From Micromussa lordhowensis (lineage: Eukaryota; Cnidaria; Anthozoa; Scleractinia; Lobophylliidae), in assembly GCA_964020085.1 (NCBI GenBank), contig OZ026601.1, positions 23,789,914-23,853,913 on the forward strand: a stretch of DNA of 64,000 bases. Reading direction: 5' to 3'. Below the pieces are notes generated by a model. That model was not told the DNA's origin, ran no database searches, and saw only the letters and a program-made list of their open reading frames with translations. The position numbers and the translations under genes were made by a program. Positions 52,873-64,000 of the stretch are shown one piece after another (the stretch's first letter is position 1; each line of letters opens with the position of its first letter).

Positions 52873-53782
52873 CTAACTTTGCAACGAGAAGGCCTTGAAT
52901 TTTGTGCAGTTTTGTATTGCACTTACACTAAAAGCCAACCTCCTTAACACAAACCTTCCGCAAACTGACGCCTTCCATTTGAAGACACCCCCGGGCAATT
53001 TTTCCTCTCTAACCCTAAATTTGTTAACGGGCCAAACGTGGATACCTCTCGTCAGTGCTACACGGATACTTATTTCGGAGTCGGCAGGATCTGAAATAAA
53101 GAACCCGTAAGGGAAGAGTGAGCAGAATATGATCAATTTCTACTCAGGAGATGGCATAATTTTCTCGAAATTGCTAATGACCGTGAAGTAATGTTACTCA
53201 AAGAAGATTTTTATACAGAGTATCTGGAAGGGTATTCTAGGCATACAAGATGTAACCAACAAGAACGTGGAAGAATCGGGAAAATGATAAATAACTTGAG
53301 AGGATAAGGGATTGGCCTGGTTTCGGGGAAATGGGACTCCGTGAATCGAAAGCGACCATTAACGTTTTGATATAATGCATATTTTAAGCTTAACGCGCGA
53401 TGCAAAATCATTACTTGTTTCCTATCCGCAAATATCCTGCAAAAACAATGGGAAATTAGCGGTACCAAATACAATTTGGAACCGTGCCCAGTGGCACAAA
53501 AAAACTTTTGTTTTTGACCGTGTAAATGAGTAATGCAGTGCTTGCTTAAGCACGGTGTAAACAATTTGAAGTACAGTGCCGATTTTTTAGAGCGTGTAAA
53601 GGGGTTTTAGATACTTTTCCTTTAGCGGCTCCAAGGACATATCTTGTGATCATGTTTGTTTTAAGCAGCTCTCGACTCCGCTAATCAAAAGCAGCTCAGT
53701 TGAGTAAGCCACGCATGAACGCATTGCGGACCTATTTTTATACATATGAATGTTGTGCCGCGTAGCACTATGAACACAAATG
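52873..53782. other. Unassigned host DNA
   Basis: Overlapping short frames on both strands (52,873-53,136 and 53,211-53,564), none with a domain. Confidence 0.4.
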
Positions 53783-54072
53783 GTGGAACAGAGAATTAAC
53801 TCTGAAGTGTAATTTAAAGTGCTAAATTGAACCCATGAAGTAACCCACTGGGCGTTAGCCCTAGTAAAGGGAATCAGGGAACCACACGAGGTAAAGAAAA
53901 AATCTTTTGACCTCGGTGGGTCGTGGGTTCGATTCCCACCGAGGTCAAAAGATTTTTTCTTTACCTCGTGTGGTTCCCTGATTCCCTTTACTAGGGCTAA
54001 CGCCCAGTGGGTTACTTCATGGGTTCAATTTAGCACTTTAAATTACACTTCAGAGTTAATTCTCTGTTCCAC
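53783..54072. repeat. Perfect 138-bp palindrome with 14-bp loop
   Basis: Arms 53,783-53,920 and 53,935-54,072 are exact inverse complements by reading. The loop region TCGTGGGTTCGATT with the flanking GGTGGG/CCCACC looks like a tRNA T-arm (GGGTTCGATTCCC). CTATTTTTATACA-like sequence occurs left of the structure (about 53,731) and right after it (54,072), a possible target duplication. Confidence 0.95.
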
Positions 54073-55190
54073 TATTTTTATACACACGCGGCCCGCTGGC
54101 CTGCAAGCAGCACTTGTTCTTACGTGATGTTCTGATTGGTTAACTCCTGGCCGCCTGTAACGAAATGGGCCAGCGTGTTGTACATGTACGTCACGGCCTT
54201 GAACAGCCGAAGCACGAGGAGTTTCAAGTGGGAGAATTTGCTGCCAAATGGCTCTTCTGAAGGAAAAGAGGGACTCTGAAGTGGATAATTGCTAAAGGTA
54301 TGTTTAGTTTAACCTCTTGTATGAGATGTTGTGGGGGTTTTCATACAGAACGCCGCAGAAAACATCAATAACACTGGTCGCGCAGTGACTGCCACTGATG
54401 TAGTGATGAAGAGTTTCCAGTCCATAGGAATTCAGCATACTAAGAATATGCATTGCAATGATTTTTCCTGCTTTAAGTTACTTTCTCTACAAAAGACTCT
54501 TTCAGTTAACGTCAACCGGTTGTAATTCGAAGAATAAATGCCTCCATGAAAATTCTGCGGTGGATTGGTGTGAAGTCCGCCATTTCATCAATTTCAGGTC
54601 GTCTCGCATTTGACGAGTTCGCGTTGTTTACTCTATTTCGTTTTACTCTTTAGAAGTAGTAACCGAATGTAATTCCAAACATACGTTTCTATGTCTGTAG
54701 AGAAAACACGCAGCAATCTCCTTGAGTGGGTGCAGTTCAGCGAAATATGAGATTTCCTATATTCTATTACGGTCGTTTCTCGAAAGCTCCGGCTCCAGAA
54801 ACTTTTCGGCCCGCAAAGCCATTTTTAGTTAAGGGACTTAACCTAAAAAATGCGACTTTTTATAATGATTTGTAACACCCAAGGCTTGAATCAAAACCGT
54901 ACAAAACCATATATCAATGGAAAGCTTGTGAACATGAGCAAGATTTTTGAATTGCTGTTGTTTGTAACCTTATACGGTCAATAATTGTGACCCCATACTT
55001 TGCATGACCCGAGTGTACTTCTGTCACAGATTTTCTGAAATCTTGAGCTTTATAACTCAGTATAGAGTATAAAAGCTATTCCTTTGGATGAGCATAAAAC
55101 TTTTTTGATAAATACTTTGGATACAGTACCAACTTAAAGTGAACTCAATTTTTCAGGGTCAATTTTAGAGCCATTTGTCCATGTAACTTT
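54073..55190. other. Unassigned host DNA
   Basis: No exon or repeat boundary that I can support. Confidence 0.4.
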
Positions 55191-55652
55191 TAAGGCTGGT
55201 TTTCACTAGCGACGGAGTCGGAGTCGGAGTCGTAGTCGGAGTCATAAGAGTGCTTATGACCTAGTGAAAACCGAAAATCGGAGTCGTAAGCGGAGTCATA
55301 AGCTCGACGGAATCGGAGTCGGAAGAATCAGAACGTTTCCATTTCTTCCGATTCCATTTACGACTCCGTCGCTTACGATCTAGTGAAAACTGGACTGTCG
55401 GAGTCGGAAGCAGAAGCGGAAGAACCAACAAATCACAAGGCCCGGAATCGAGCGTTGTGATTGGTTTATTCTTCCGCTTCCGCTTCCGACTCCGACAATT
55501 CAGTTTTCACTTGATCGTAAGCGACGGAGTCATAAGCGGAATCAGTGATCTGCTTCCGACTCCGTCGGTTTGATTTTCACTTGATCGTATCACTCTACGC
55601 TTCTGATAACGACTCCGACTCCGACTCCGTCGCTAGTGAAAACCAGCCTTTA
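55191..55652. mobile_element. Foldback element, family B copy 2 (GACGGAGTCGGAGTC)
   Basis: TAAGGCTGGTTTTCACTAGC at the left is inverse to GCTAGTGAAAACCAGCCTTT at the right. The interior is made of nested GGAGTCGGA / TCCGACTCC blocks separated by further TAGTGAAAAC words, so it is a palindrome of palindromes. Confidence 0.85.
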
Positions 55653-56888
55653 CAGAATTAAACACTAGTAATAGTTGACAATAAAACTGCCCCCGCTGAT
55701 GCAAACTGTGGGATTTGTACATAGTGCTTTGTATTTGTCACTGAACGAGACGCGTTCCCAGGCTCCTTATTTGTGCTTTTAGGCGGGGAAAGGCTGGGGA
55801 GAAATTATGTCACGGGAAAGGATGCTGCACGGGCTGGGAAGGTAGGAATGCAATGGGTTTTAGCAAAATTACCTTAGGAGCGACTTGGTATGAATGTGGG
55901 GAAGTAAGAAACCTTTCATTCAGAACTACTTAAATAAAGTGTTACCGATCTTGAGGTTTTTTTTTTTTTGAAATAATATTGTTGTGGATCGATGAATGAA
56001 TTGATAACAATTGACTGATGTGAAAACTCGAGTTTAAAGTTTGACTATTTTCGATTATAATTTATTTAGTTATCTTGATTTTGGTAAAAGGTAGAGATGA
56101 GTGACTTAAGAAATTGTGACATTGCTTTTTAATTGAAATATCTTTGTGTTGACTGTTCTATTTTCCCAGTGAGAGCAGAAGTGTTACCCAATACCATATT
56201 ATAAAGGTCATATGAAGCAAAAAGCCAATAATGTTTTTATTAAAAAGTGGGATGGTACTGAATTGAACTGTGTCAGTAAATTGTACCTAAAGTATAACAA
56301 CAACTATAACTTAAGACATCAAAAATAAATAAATCTTAAGTGGAATGACTAAAGACGTTTTCTTCCTCTGTAATACAATACAAGCTGATGGAATGTTTAT
56401 TTCTGCTGTAAGAAGGAAGAAGTTATGTGATAATAAAATATGTCTAACTAAGCAAAACAGCTTGTGGCACTGTCCAATGAAAGCAATATAACTTTAAACA
56501 TTAACTTATCTGTGTTTTCTCTTTTCAGTTTTGCAATTACTTTGAGTGAAAATGAAATTGTAATTCTTAAAATGTTTAATACTCTAGAAATAATTGGAGC
56601 AAATTTAGTTGATTACTCTTAATTAATAGTGATGTTATAACAATATTCTCCATTGTAACAACTTCAAATTCTGGATTAATTTTTAAACTGTTTGATGGTT
56701 CATTCCATCAAAGCAATGAGTACGAAGTTGTGCCCTAAAAAATGGAAGAAGCCACATTGTGTAAATAAAAACTTTGTTCTTGAATCGTCTTGTGTGACTT
56801 GAAGATAATGTACTAACAGGAACAATTTGTGGCTTATTAATATAATAAGCTTTATAAAAGTACTTTAGTATTTAAGTCCTGTGATATG
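55653..56888. other. Unassigned DNA right of the foldback
   Basis: Non-coding AT-rich sequence; includes the presumed 3' flank of the RPA-like pseudogene. Confidence 0.4.
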
Positions 56889-57244
56889 TCAGAAGTTGTT
56901 CTCATATAGTTTTAAAGTGTTGAGTAGCAAAACATTATTTATTGGCATTGTTGTCAGTGCCATTGTCTTCATTTGGTCAGGGTTTTCCATTTGATGGTTC
57001 TGTAATTTTGTGATTAGTTTTCCATTTTGTGACAGGTGGAAATCTATGTCCTCCAAAAGTAACAGCTCTTCAATAAGAGTGTCTGTGTCGTTTTTATACT
57101 CAAAGATGTCCTTCTCAAGGAACAAAGATACAACTTTTGGAAAAGCTGTCACCGAATATTCCTTGCCTTCTTTTTCAATGGTGAAATTCACAGTCATATC
57201 AACATAACAATTTTTCACTAACATTGATTTGTTGCAGTTGTTGC

Positions 57245-57252
57245 ACTTTACA
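57245..57252. repeat. hAT target-site duplication, left (ACTTTACA)
   Basis: Repeated exactly at 62,351-62,358; 8 bp is the hAT hallmark. Confidence 0.85.
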
Positions 57253-57299
57253 AGGCTTCTGATAGGGTGCGAAAAAAAAAAAGGAAATTATGCGGCCCT

Positions 57300-58564
57300 T
57301 GTCAGTCTCATTATGCGGCAAGAAAGGTCTATTATGCGATAAATTATGCAATTCCATTTTAGCTAATTTAATCTTGTTTTATTAGGTCTTAGAGGAGCAC
57401 GATCCATTTTTTGCTGTTCAAGAAACAATTAGAGCACATAAGAATGATGGAAACAGCTGAAATAAATAATTTGAAATGTTGCCTCATTTTAAATTATTGA
57501 AATCAGCTCAGATTGCGAATTGGGTCAATTAGTGTTACATGCAAATATTACACAGAAAACTCTAGTGGACACAAGCATAGCTCATTTGCAGTGATAAATA
57601 TGTTTAATATCGACCTCTATTGATGTTTATTTTCTTGCTGGGCATGCATGAAGTTATCACCTCTAATAAGAAAAGCAAACAACTAAATTAATGTAGTTGG
57701 AGCAATTTGTAAATGATTTTTTTCACAGCATTCAAAGAAAGAGTTTCCATTTGCCCAGGTTAGCAAATTCTCTAGCCATCACTTGCATTGATTTACAGTA
57801 AACATGAATGTGCATCTAACATGCACCTCTGTTTTAATTAATGCTATTATGTTTGTTTCTAATGTCACAGAGGCCTTGTATTAATTAAATTGAGGGCAGT
57901 TATCCTAGTACCAACTGGGCAAGCTTGAATCCTGGTTTCTTTGTACTGGGTAATTAAACAATGTAATAAATAAAATTGCCCAAAATGTCCAATTTAGTTT
58001 CACTTCAGTTGTACATGTAGGATGGGGTTTCTTTGTCTGAGGGTCCTGCCTCAACTGACCATACCCACCTAACACCGCAAAAGTAACTTGAACAATTAAT
58101 AACAAAACAGATACACCCTATGAAATTATACAGCAACAATAACAATTTAACCATTCAACAGTGCTACTCAGTCAGGCCTGTTTTCTGGGCACTGAACATT
58201 TGCCATTTTTGTTTTTGTATTGTATAAACAGTAGTGGTCTAAAGTAAGACTCCTCCTGTGAAGTAAAGGAGAAAACTAACAAAACTAGCTGTAAAGTGAA
58301 AAACTCTGAAATTGTAGAATGCTAAAATGTAAAACGCGAATGGTCAATAAATTCCACCAAATGAACATATCTTTTCATGTCATAGTTTAAGGGCTGCCAC
58401 ATATACATGGACATGTACATGTAAGAGCCAGGCATTGATAACCTCAGACTTTGTGTTTTACGCCAATTGCTGCGTGGAAGCATAAACAGTTCGTAGTAAG
58501 TAAGAGTCTTTACAAAGTAATTAACCATGACAGAACAGTGTGCCAGTAGTGTCCCTTTGATCAA
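57300..58564. other. Non-coding 3' part of the hAT element
   Basis: No supported gene. Contains TTATGCG subterminal motifs near the left end. Confidence 0.5.
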
Positions 58565-59800
58565 TTAGCTGTTCTTTCTGCTCTTCTTTAACCACTGGTA
58601 CACTTGTTCAACTTCCCCCAGTTGTGGTAAAGTAAAAGGGCCAACACCAACAATAGTAACAGGTCCATAAAACACATTTGAACTGTGGACTCTGTCGATG
58701 TCATCACGCCTTGGCCAGTCGAACACTTTTGCTCCACTAGAAACTGTGGAGTGCAGGAACTTGAAATCAATGAAATCTGAACCATCAGGACTTCCCAGGG
58801 CTCGGCCAAAGTAGTATGCCTTCTGGTACTCAACAGCATAATATGCGTTTGTCTGGACAGAAGGCTCTGTAAAGCTCTGCAGCTCTTGCTGATGTAACTC
58901 TACAATCATGTGACGCCTCAGGTTGTTAATGGTCGTACTGCCTGGAGCTGGTGATTGAAGGAGAAGGCACCTGGCAAACATGCACAGGAACACACCACAA
59001 TCAATGTTGTTTTCCTGTTGTGGAATGTCCTTTGGCGTGTTCGTCAAAAAGCACCAATGCTTCACATCGAGGCTGCTATGTACCTGCTGCAGTAGCGTCC
59101 ACATCTTGGCAGTGGCATTCTCTGCAGATGGCTTCGTGAAAGACCCTGCCTTGCTGTCCAAAACCAGAACTCGTTTTTCTTTGGGCAGAACAACAAGGAG
59201 GAACCAGTGCTTGCTTAGGCCTGGATTACATGGAACCAGAACAGCATCTTGCTCTGTCAGAAGAGCTTTTCCTTTCAAGAGATCTTTCATTGGTTTGTTG
59301 CCAAATCCTTTGTCAAATGCCTCCCACCCCAGAGTTTCTATTTTCATACCTTTGGAACGACTTGCAGTTGCAATGAGTTGCAAATATGCTTCAATTACAA
59401 AGTTAGTAAGGTAATTGTCTTCTTCACGTGGTTTACCACCATAAAGACTTTCAAGATCCAGCCGATCAATCATACTGCTTCCTTGGAATTTGACTGAACC
59501 ATTAAGCAAACAGTTCAGAAGAGGTTCTCTGCATTCTTGTGAACTGCAACTTGCTTTTGTGCTGAACCTCTGGGCTGTACTCTGGTCCAATCCATAAATC
59601 ACTCTAATGGTTGCTTTAGATTCCAGGTTTATAGTATGGATATCACTGGCTGTTTCTGCAATTTCTTCTTTTCTGTCTTGTACTAAATCAGGTTTTAAGC
59701 CAAAGAATGCATCGAGGGTGGGTCCGGAGATGGTTTCAAAGGGTTTCATTTGCTTTCTTCCTTTTGTTCGCCATCTGGCACTGTTTGGCTTTTGGTCCAT
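58565..59800 (-). CDS. Ulp1/SENP-like cysteine protease carried by the hAT element
   Basis: 411 codons, unbroken. The C48 triad is in order: His198 (SKHWFLLVVLP), Asp215 (VLVLDSKAGS), Gln261 or 262 (DIPQQENNIDCG) and Cys268 (DCGVFLCMF). The N-terminal 100 residues are not recognised. Ulp1/SENP enzymes process or remove SUMO-like modifiers. Transposons in other lineages have captured this domain. The gene follows the transposase on the same strand, 56 bp apart. Its intactness beside a broken transposase suggests later decay or separate selection. Confidence 0.8.
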   Translation of the reverse strand: MDQKPNSARWRTKGRKQMKPFETISGPTLDAFFGLKPDLVQDRKEEIAETASDIHTINLESKATIRVIYGLDQSTAQRFSTKASCSSQECREPLLNCLLNGSVKFQGSSMIDRLDLESLYGGKPREEDNYLTNFVIEAYLQLIATASRSKGMKIETLGWEAFDKGFGNKPMKDLLKGKALLTEQDAVLVPCNPGLSKHWFLLVVLPKEKRVLVLDSKAGSFTKPSAENATAKMWTLLQQVHSSLDVKHWCFLTNTPKDIPQQENNIDCGVFLCMFARCLLLQSPAPGSTTINNLRRHMIVELHQQELQSFTEPSVQTNAYYAVEYQKAYYFGRALGSPDGSDFIDFKFLHSTVSSGAKVFDWPRRDDIDRVHSSNVFYGPVTIVGVGPFTLPQLGEVEQVYQWLKKSRKNS

Positions 59801-59856
59801 CCATCTTCTTCCTTTTGTTCTCTTTTGGAATTTCCCCTGTGCAGGTGCTGGTGTCT

Positions 59857-61862
59857 TTAGCTTGTGGAGCTGTCTGGGGATATTGAATTCTGAGAGGTGA
59901 ACAGCCTGGGAAACTCATTTCCCTCACTTGGCACAGGCTCCTCTTTGGGGGCCGGGGTGGCTTTCACAGACTCATTTGATGTTGCACTACATGAAGGTGC
60001 TGTCTTTCTTTTGCTCTGCTGTTCCCTTTCCTGCTCATTTGAATACCTCATCCGGAGATTCCAATTCAAGAAGTGGAAAGCCTTGATGGTGCTTTCATCA
60101 AGGAATCTGCGTTTCTCATCTAGAATCTCACTGTATGCAGAAAATGATCGTTCTACATTATAAGAGCCAATCGTAGATGTGCAGTAGCATGATGCCAACT
60201 TGTACAGCTCGGGCAGGTTGCTTTCCTTTGACTTCCAAAACAAAGCCAGGTCAAAGTTACCATCCTTGTTGTGTTTTACTGCCAAAGGACCCAGGTGGTT
60301 GACGTAAAGGTTCCACTCATCCCTTGGCACTGCTTCAAATCCAGGGATGTTATCCATGGAGTCAGAGTTCTGATCTGCATCGATTAGGTTTCTGGGATCA
60401 AGTAGCTGAATTTGCTCCAGAAACTTTGAAGCAGGTTGTGCTCCATCCACAAAGTATTTGTAGAGTTTAGCATGGGCGTCATTAAAGGCTGAACGGAAAA
60501 GAAACATAAGTTCCGTCTTCTCTTGGCAGGTTAACCCTCCGTCAAAGCAAAACTCAAGATCTTCCTCTTCCACCTTAGCATTATCATGAAGGTACTTCAA
60601 CAAGCTCTCCATTTTTGCATGTGCCTGAGTGGCATGTGGCATTCGCTCCTGGAAATAATTCAGGTAAACCATGAAAGTTGGGGCTTTGACTTTTAGAAAT
60701 TTAAGTTGTGCACCAAGCTTCTTCATGAATCTTTCATCCTGGTACATTTCCTCCAATCACAAGAGGGAATTACTGGCAGTATTTCTCCCACGATCAAGTT
60801 CCTCTTGTACAAAATCTTCGAAGAGCAAATAGATTTCAGCATGATAAAGGACCGCATCAAACCAGGCACTCCAACTTTTGGTAGCGGGGTTAGGTGGCAT
60901 CGTGACACTGTCTCCTGGCCTTAAGGCCCTTCGCAGGAAATTTAAAAATCTGCTTTTCCTCCCACTAGGCACAAAGAAGAGATTGCGGAAACACTTCACA
61001 AACTCTGTTACCTCTTTAAAGCCCTTTTTAAAATCTGAAGCCACAAGATTAACAATGTGGCTGTGACAAGTAGTGGGAATAAGCAGGATAAGGTGTCACA
61101 AAACGCCTTCTTCATGTATGCCACATTGTCTGAATTAAAAACACGGACGTCATCATAATCTATCCCATACTCATGCACAGTTTTCACAATGGCCTGCGAC
61201 ACGGTTCTGTTGTTTGTTGCAGTTAGGAAATGTGTGTCTAGCAAATATGCAACAGAATTTCCATTGAAGGAAAGTTCATCAAAGTCGAGACACACAGCCA
61301 TAACATCTAAAACATACCGACCTTCATCGTCACTTAGCTCGTCTGCGATCAACGCCGATCGTTTGTTCTTGATAATCTCTTTCAGATCAGCCTTTTCTGC
61401 TTGGTAAACGTCAAACAGGTAATAATCGCGTAGCTGCGAACATTTGGGAATGGCTCCACCATTAACAACGCGAGACTGTAAAAACTCTCTCATTAGGGGG
61501 TTATCAGACTTGTGGAGAGGAATGTTTGCGGCGGTACACACCTTGATCCATTGCTGACAAATACAAACTTTCTCAATTTGTGCTGTTGTTTTACAGTTCA
61601 AAACTGTTTTCAGGGTTTTTTACTTCCCAACCACGTTTTTTTCCGCGTTCCGCTTGTGTGACTCGGCCTCAAGGTGCTTGTCCACCACACACTTTCGTAG
61701 ATGATCCACCACTATATTGCAGGAAGAGCAGAACAACAGATCATCGTCAACATGAAACGTTCCTTCAGGGTACTTCCTTGCCCTGTCTTTCGCCGAAATA
61801 TTCACAGGAAGGTGCGATTTTTTTTTCTCCTCTGAAGAAGTGCTCGGCGTTTTTAACGACAA
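59857..61862 (-). pseudogene. hAT transposase, disrupted
   Basis: Begins MSLKTPSTSSEEKKKSHLPV with a BED-like finger (FCSSCN ... VDKHLEAESH). Middle part: ALIADELSDDEGRYVLDVMA and VRVFNSDNVAYMKKAF, with the typical hAT Asp region. C-terminus has the dimerisation block: LYKLASCYCTSTIGSYNVER, SFSAYSEILDEKRRFLDEST. Damage: in-frame TAA at about 61,620, a one-base frame change near 61,080 and an in-frame TGA at 60,757. Not active as read. Confidence 0.85.
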
Positions 61863-62350
61863 ACTTATCCATCAAGATGCGAGTTTCAGTTAATAGAAGA
61901 TACGCTATATATTGCAAGCAACTCGACTATCGAGCAGTATTCAAGCCTATACTTACATCGCAAGTATGAAGGGATCAAATAACATCTTTAAAATACATCA
62001 ACGATTCTAATTGGTGTATTTACAAAGATGGATTGCCAATGATCACTCGCCTAATATTGAAAACCAGCACCAGGTCCCCAACATGTAAAATGACGCATAG
62101 AATGCCTTGTTGATCGTTTGTTCAACGAACGAACACTTCCAGGTGAGTTTTGATGCCATTTTAAAGATAAAACGCTCCTAGATAACGATTAAAATATCGG
62201 TGAACTTAATACAAAGCGAGATTTTGTTCTTTCTTTTCTTAAATTGTGCGATTTTGAACAAATTGCGCGATTTTTTGTGAATAATGCGATTTGTTGCGAT
62301 TTTAGGTCAATTATGCGAAATCGCAACATCGCGTAATGTCAGAAGCCCTG
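61863..62350. other. 5' non-coding end of the hAT element
   Basis: Presumed promoter side of the transposase, with ATTGCGCGATTT/ATAATGCGATTT subterminal repeats at 62,250-62,320. Confidence 0.5.
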
Positions 62351-63094
62351 ACTTTACAATTTTTGATCCTGGGTTTGAGTTGATCTTTTTTTGCAGTCTC
62401 TGTTGTTGCAAGCGAGAAATGAATTAACTGCAACATTCAGTACCTCTGGGCAGCATATGGAGTTTTCATGTCTCTGTTCGACAATTTCACTGATGTTTTG
62501 TTCTTTAGCTGGCGATAGTTTTGTTGTGAGCGTTGTGGTTAAGCATTTACCATAAAAATAGCAGAGTCTGCAGTTTGTGATGTTGTAGAACTTTGATTCT
62601 TCTATCAAAGTAATGCATTCTCCCCATATTGAGATTGGTATGGAGCCCGAGCTGTCAGTTAGGGTACCATTGCGAACCATTTTATCTGTCTTGTTGGATG
62701 GTATGTGCGTTTCCCCTTTCCATTTGACAGTGCCGCACACACTGAAGATGTCTGATGTTGACTTGAGCACGGAACTGATTTTTGTAACTTCACACGGTTG
62801 CTGTGGTGGCACAAACTGGAATTTTATAACATGATTTACAACATCCAAGATAGAAGCCCCTTTGTTAAGAAAATATTGTTCCTGATGGTGAAACTGTTAA
62901 GTTTGTGAGTTTTATGGGTTGTTGCGCAGCTTTTTTGTTGATAAAAATTTGCCTCTTAGAGCCATCATTTCTCTAGTGCATAATTCGTATTTGCTCTGTT
63001 TCTTCTTCTGAAACTTGCAGTTGCAAATCAAAATACAGGTTGCTTGACATACTTTCCTGAATGTTTCCAACATGCTGAACATAACCAATGCAAC

Positions 63095-63717
63095 CTGCAA
63101 ATGAAAAAAAAAAAAAATAGAAATGAAATTATAGGGGCCACTTTTATTTGTTTGTAATAAATCATGTTGTTGTAATCTAATTATTGTGGCAAGACATAAC
63201 AGTTCAGTCTATTTAATTCTTGGCTAGCATAAAAAGTCCATTCAAGAGCTTGCAGATGGTTTTGTTTCTAAGATGGTACATTTTTACCTGATGTTGTGAC
63301 AGACAAAACTTTTAAATGAGTTCAACTTCAAAGACGCGCAAAAAAAGGCAATTCCTCTTTAGATGATGGAATATCCTTTTGTCGAGAAGCCCTGACAGTA
63401 CAATCTATGCTCATCCCAGAAGAAACTTTAGAAGCAATAAACACTGAAAATTTCAAGTTAATTGGTAAAATCCTTTAAGAGATATCCTTTCTCAAGGTCG
63501 GAAAAAGCATTTGGAGAAAAACTGATTGAAAGTTGGGAGCAACTTCAGAATACCCGTCCACTTCATTTACATGTGTCGGTGTGCTTTGAAGAACGAGGTA
63601 TTCTTGGGTTTCACCCACGTGACCATTTTCCTTGGCAATGGTTACTATCCGCCATGTTGGTGTCCCTCGAGAGTAAACAAATGATAGCTGAAGAGAGGTT
63701 TGTGTGAGAGTGAAGCG
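63095..63717. other. Unassigned DNA
   Basis: Intronic or upstream sequence of the RPA-like pseudogene. The 63,462-63,707 plus frame is not supported. Confidence 0.35.
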
Positions 63718-63900
63718 ATGGTTTTATGCGTGATTTCTGGCTGTTCCAGCAAAAGTGGAAGGGATAAAGATATAAGATTTTTTCGTGTGCCTAAAGTGAT
63801 AACAAATCAAGGAGCAGAACACGAAGAACCGAGTGGATTTCTGCGATAAGTCGGGGTGACACTGACTACAATGATGTACTAGAAAGTGAGCGTGTTTGTA
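63718..63900 (+). pseudogene. THAP-domain N-terminus, frameshifted
   Basis: [20 protein letters not shown] followed by FFRVPKV is a THAP zinc-finger start (C-x4-C, FFRVPK). The frame then meets a stop. The continuation of the domain ([23 protein letters not shown]) is readable in another frame from about 63,820, so a small indel has broken it. THAP domains bind DNA in P-element transposases and in host regulators; which applies here is unclear because the window ends. Confidence 0.65.
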
Positions 63901-64000
63901 CAGTACCGGTCAAAGGGATTGCAGCACCTACACGCGCGTAACATGCGTGTAGTCTGGGTGTAGTATTCGTGGACGCGCGTAAAATTTACTGATAGGGTAG

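Larger units (their letters stand above)
57253..62350. mobile_element. hAT transposon, 5.1 kb, with transposase and Ulp1-like protease
   Basis: Right end CAGGGCTTCTGACATTACG (read inward on the minus strand) pairs with left AGGCTTCTGATAGG. An 8-bp duplication flanks it. Subterminal TTATGCG/TGCGATT words cluster at both ends. It carries a decayed hAT transposase and an open Ulp1-type protease gene, both on the minus strand. It is inserted in the zinc-ribbon part of the RPA-like gene. Confidence 0.85.
56889..63094 (-). pseudogene. RPA-like OB-fold protein gene, split by a hAT insertion
   Basis: The exon starts at 63,094 after ttgcag. It encodes OB-fold-like sequence (YFDLQLQ; then LKSTSDIFSVCGTVKWKGET, TLTDSSGSIPISIWGECI) and a zinc-ribbon start (CNNRDC). 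It is interrupted by TAG near 62,966, by a frame change at a T7 run (62,385-62,391 on the plus strand) and by the hAT element (57,253-62,350). The 3' part resumes at about 57,244 with CNNCNKSMLVKNCYVD and ends near 56,889. Related proteins bind single-stranded DNA. It may itself derive from an old mobile element; it is not functional here. Confidence 0.65.

Overview
The window is animal nuclear DNA. Split genes with GT/AG introns, a tRNA-derived SINE, many foldback (MITE-like) elements, Penelope-like retroelement fragments and a hAT transposon all say so. The repeat families resemble those I know from stony corals and other anthozoans. That host assignment is an inference from repeat style, not proven by any one gene.

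Layout. 1-9.3 kb: a three-exon, minus-strand SLC49A4-like (DIRC2) transporter gene whose exons join in phase to 477 codons; its introns are filled with foldback elements, a LINE scrap and the SINE. 9.3-22 kb: the last exons of a death-domain gene (minus), exons of a probable RING-finger gene related to RNF32 (plus), a Harbinger-type MITE with TTA target duplications, and an inverted pair of Penelope-like (GIY-YIG) fragments. 22.6-26 kb: a nested set of inverted repeats containing a 63-bp minisatellite. 26-31 kb: mostly repeat and unassigned DNA, ending in a Penelope-like 3' fragment.

31,199-51,224 is the centrepiece: a complete 20,026-bp Polinton/Maverick (adintovirus-like) element. It has 245-bp terminal inverted repeats that read as identical, 5'-AG termini, and a perfect 6-bp target duplication (AGCGCA). 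It carries about 21 genes in two divergent blocks. Minus arm, from the left end to 44.7 kb: a VLTF3-like late transcription factor, an acidic mini-ORF, protein-primed DNA polymerase B, a zinc-finger protein, chromodomain integrase, a phospholipase A2 protein, a zinc-ribbon protein, adenain-type protease, a pVI-like amphipathic protein, an SSB-like protein, double-jelly-roll major capsid, a basic core-like protein, penton and a PPxY protein. A small plus-strand ORF lies within this block. Plus arm: A32/FtsK-type packaging ATPase, an acidic ORF, two fibre-like proteins, an eIF1/SUI1-like translation factor and a two-TM (SLATT-like) protein. Nearly all long frames are intact, so this looks like a young provirus able to form virions. 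The unusual parts are the eIF1/SUI1 homologue, the phage-fibre-like proteins sharing an N-terminal tag, the VLTF3-like factor together with a TATATA motif sitting on almost every start codon, and two ORF junctions placed on poly-A runs in the -1 frame.

51.2-57 kb is flanking host DNA with a 138-bp-arm perfect palindrome and a GACTCCG-rich foldback. 57.2-62.35 kb is a 5.1-kb hAT transposon with a decayed transposase and an intact Ulp1/SENP-like protease gene. It is inserted with an 8-bp duplication into an already damaged gene for an RPA-like OB-fold protein. A frameshifted THAP-domain remnant lies at the right edge.
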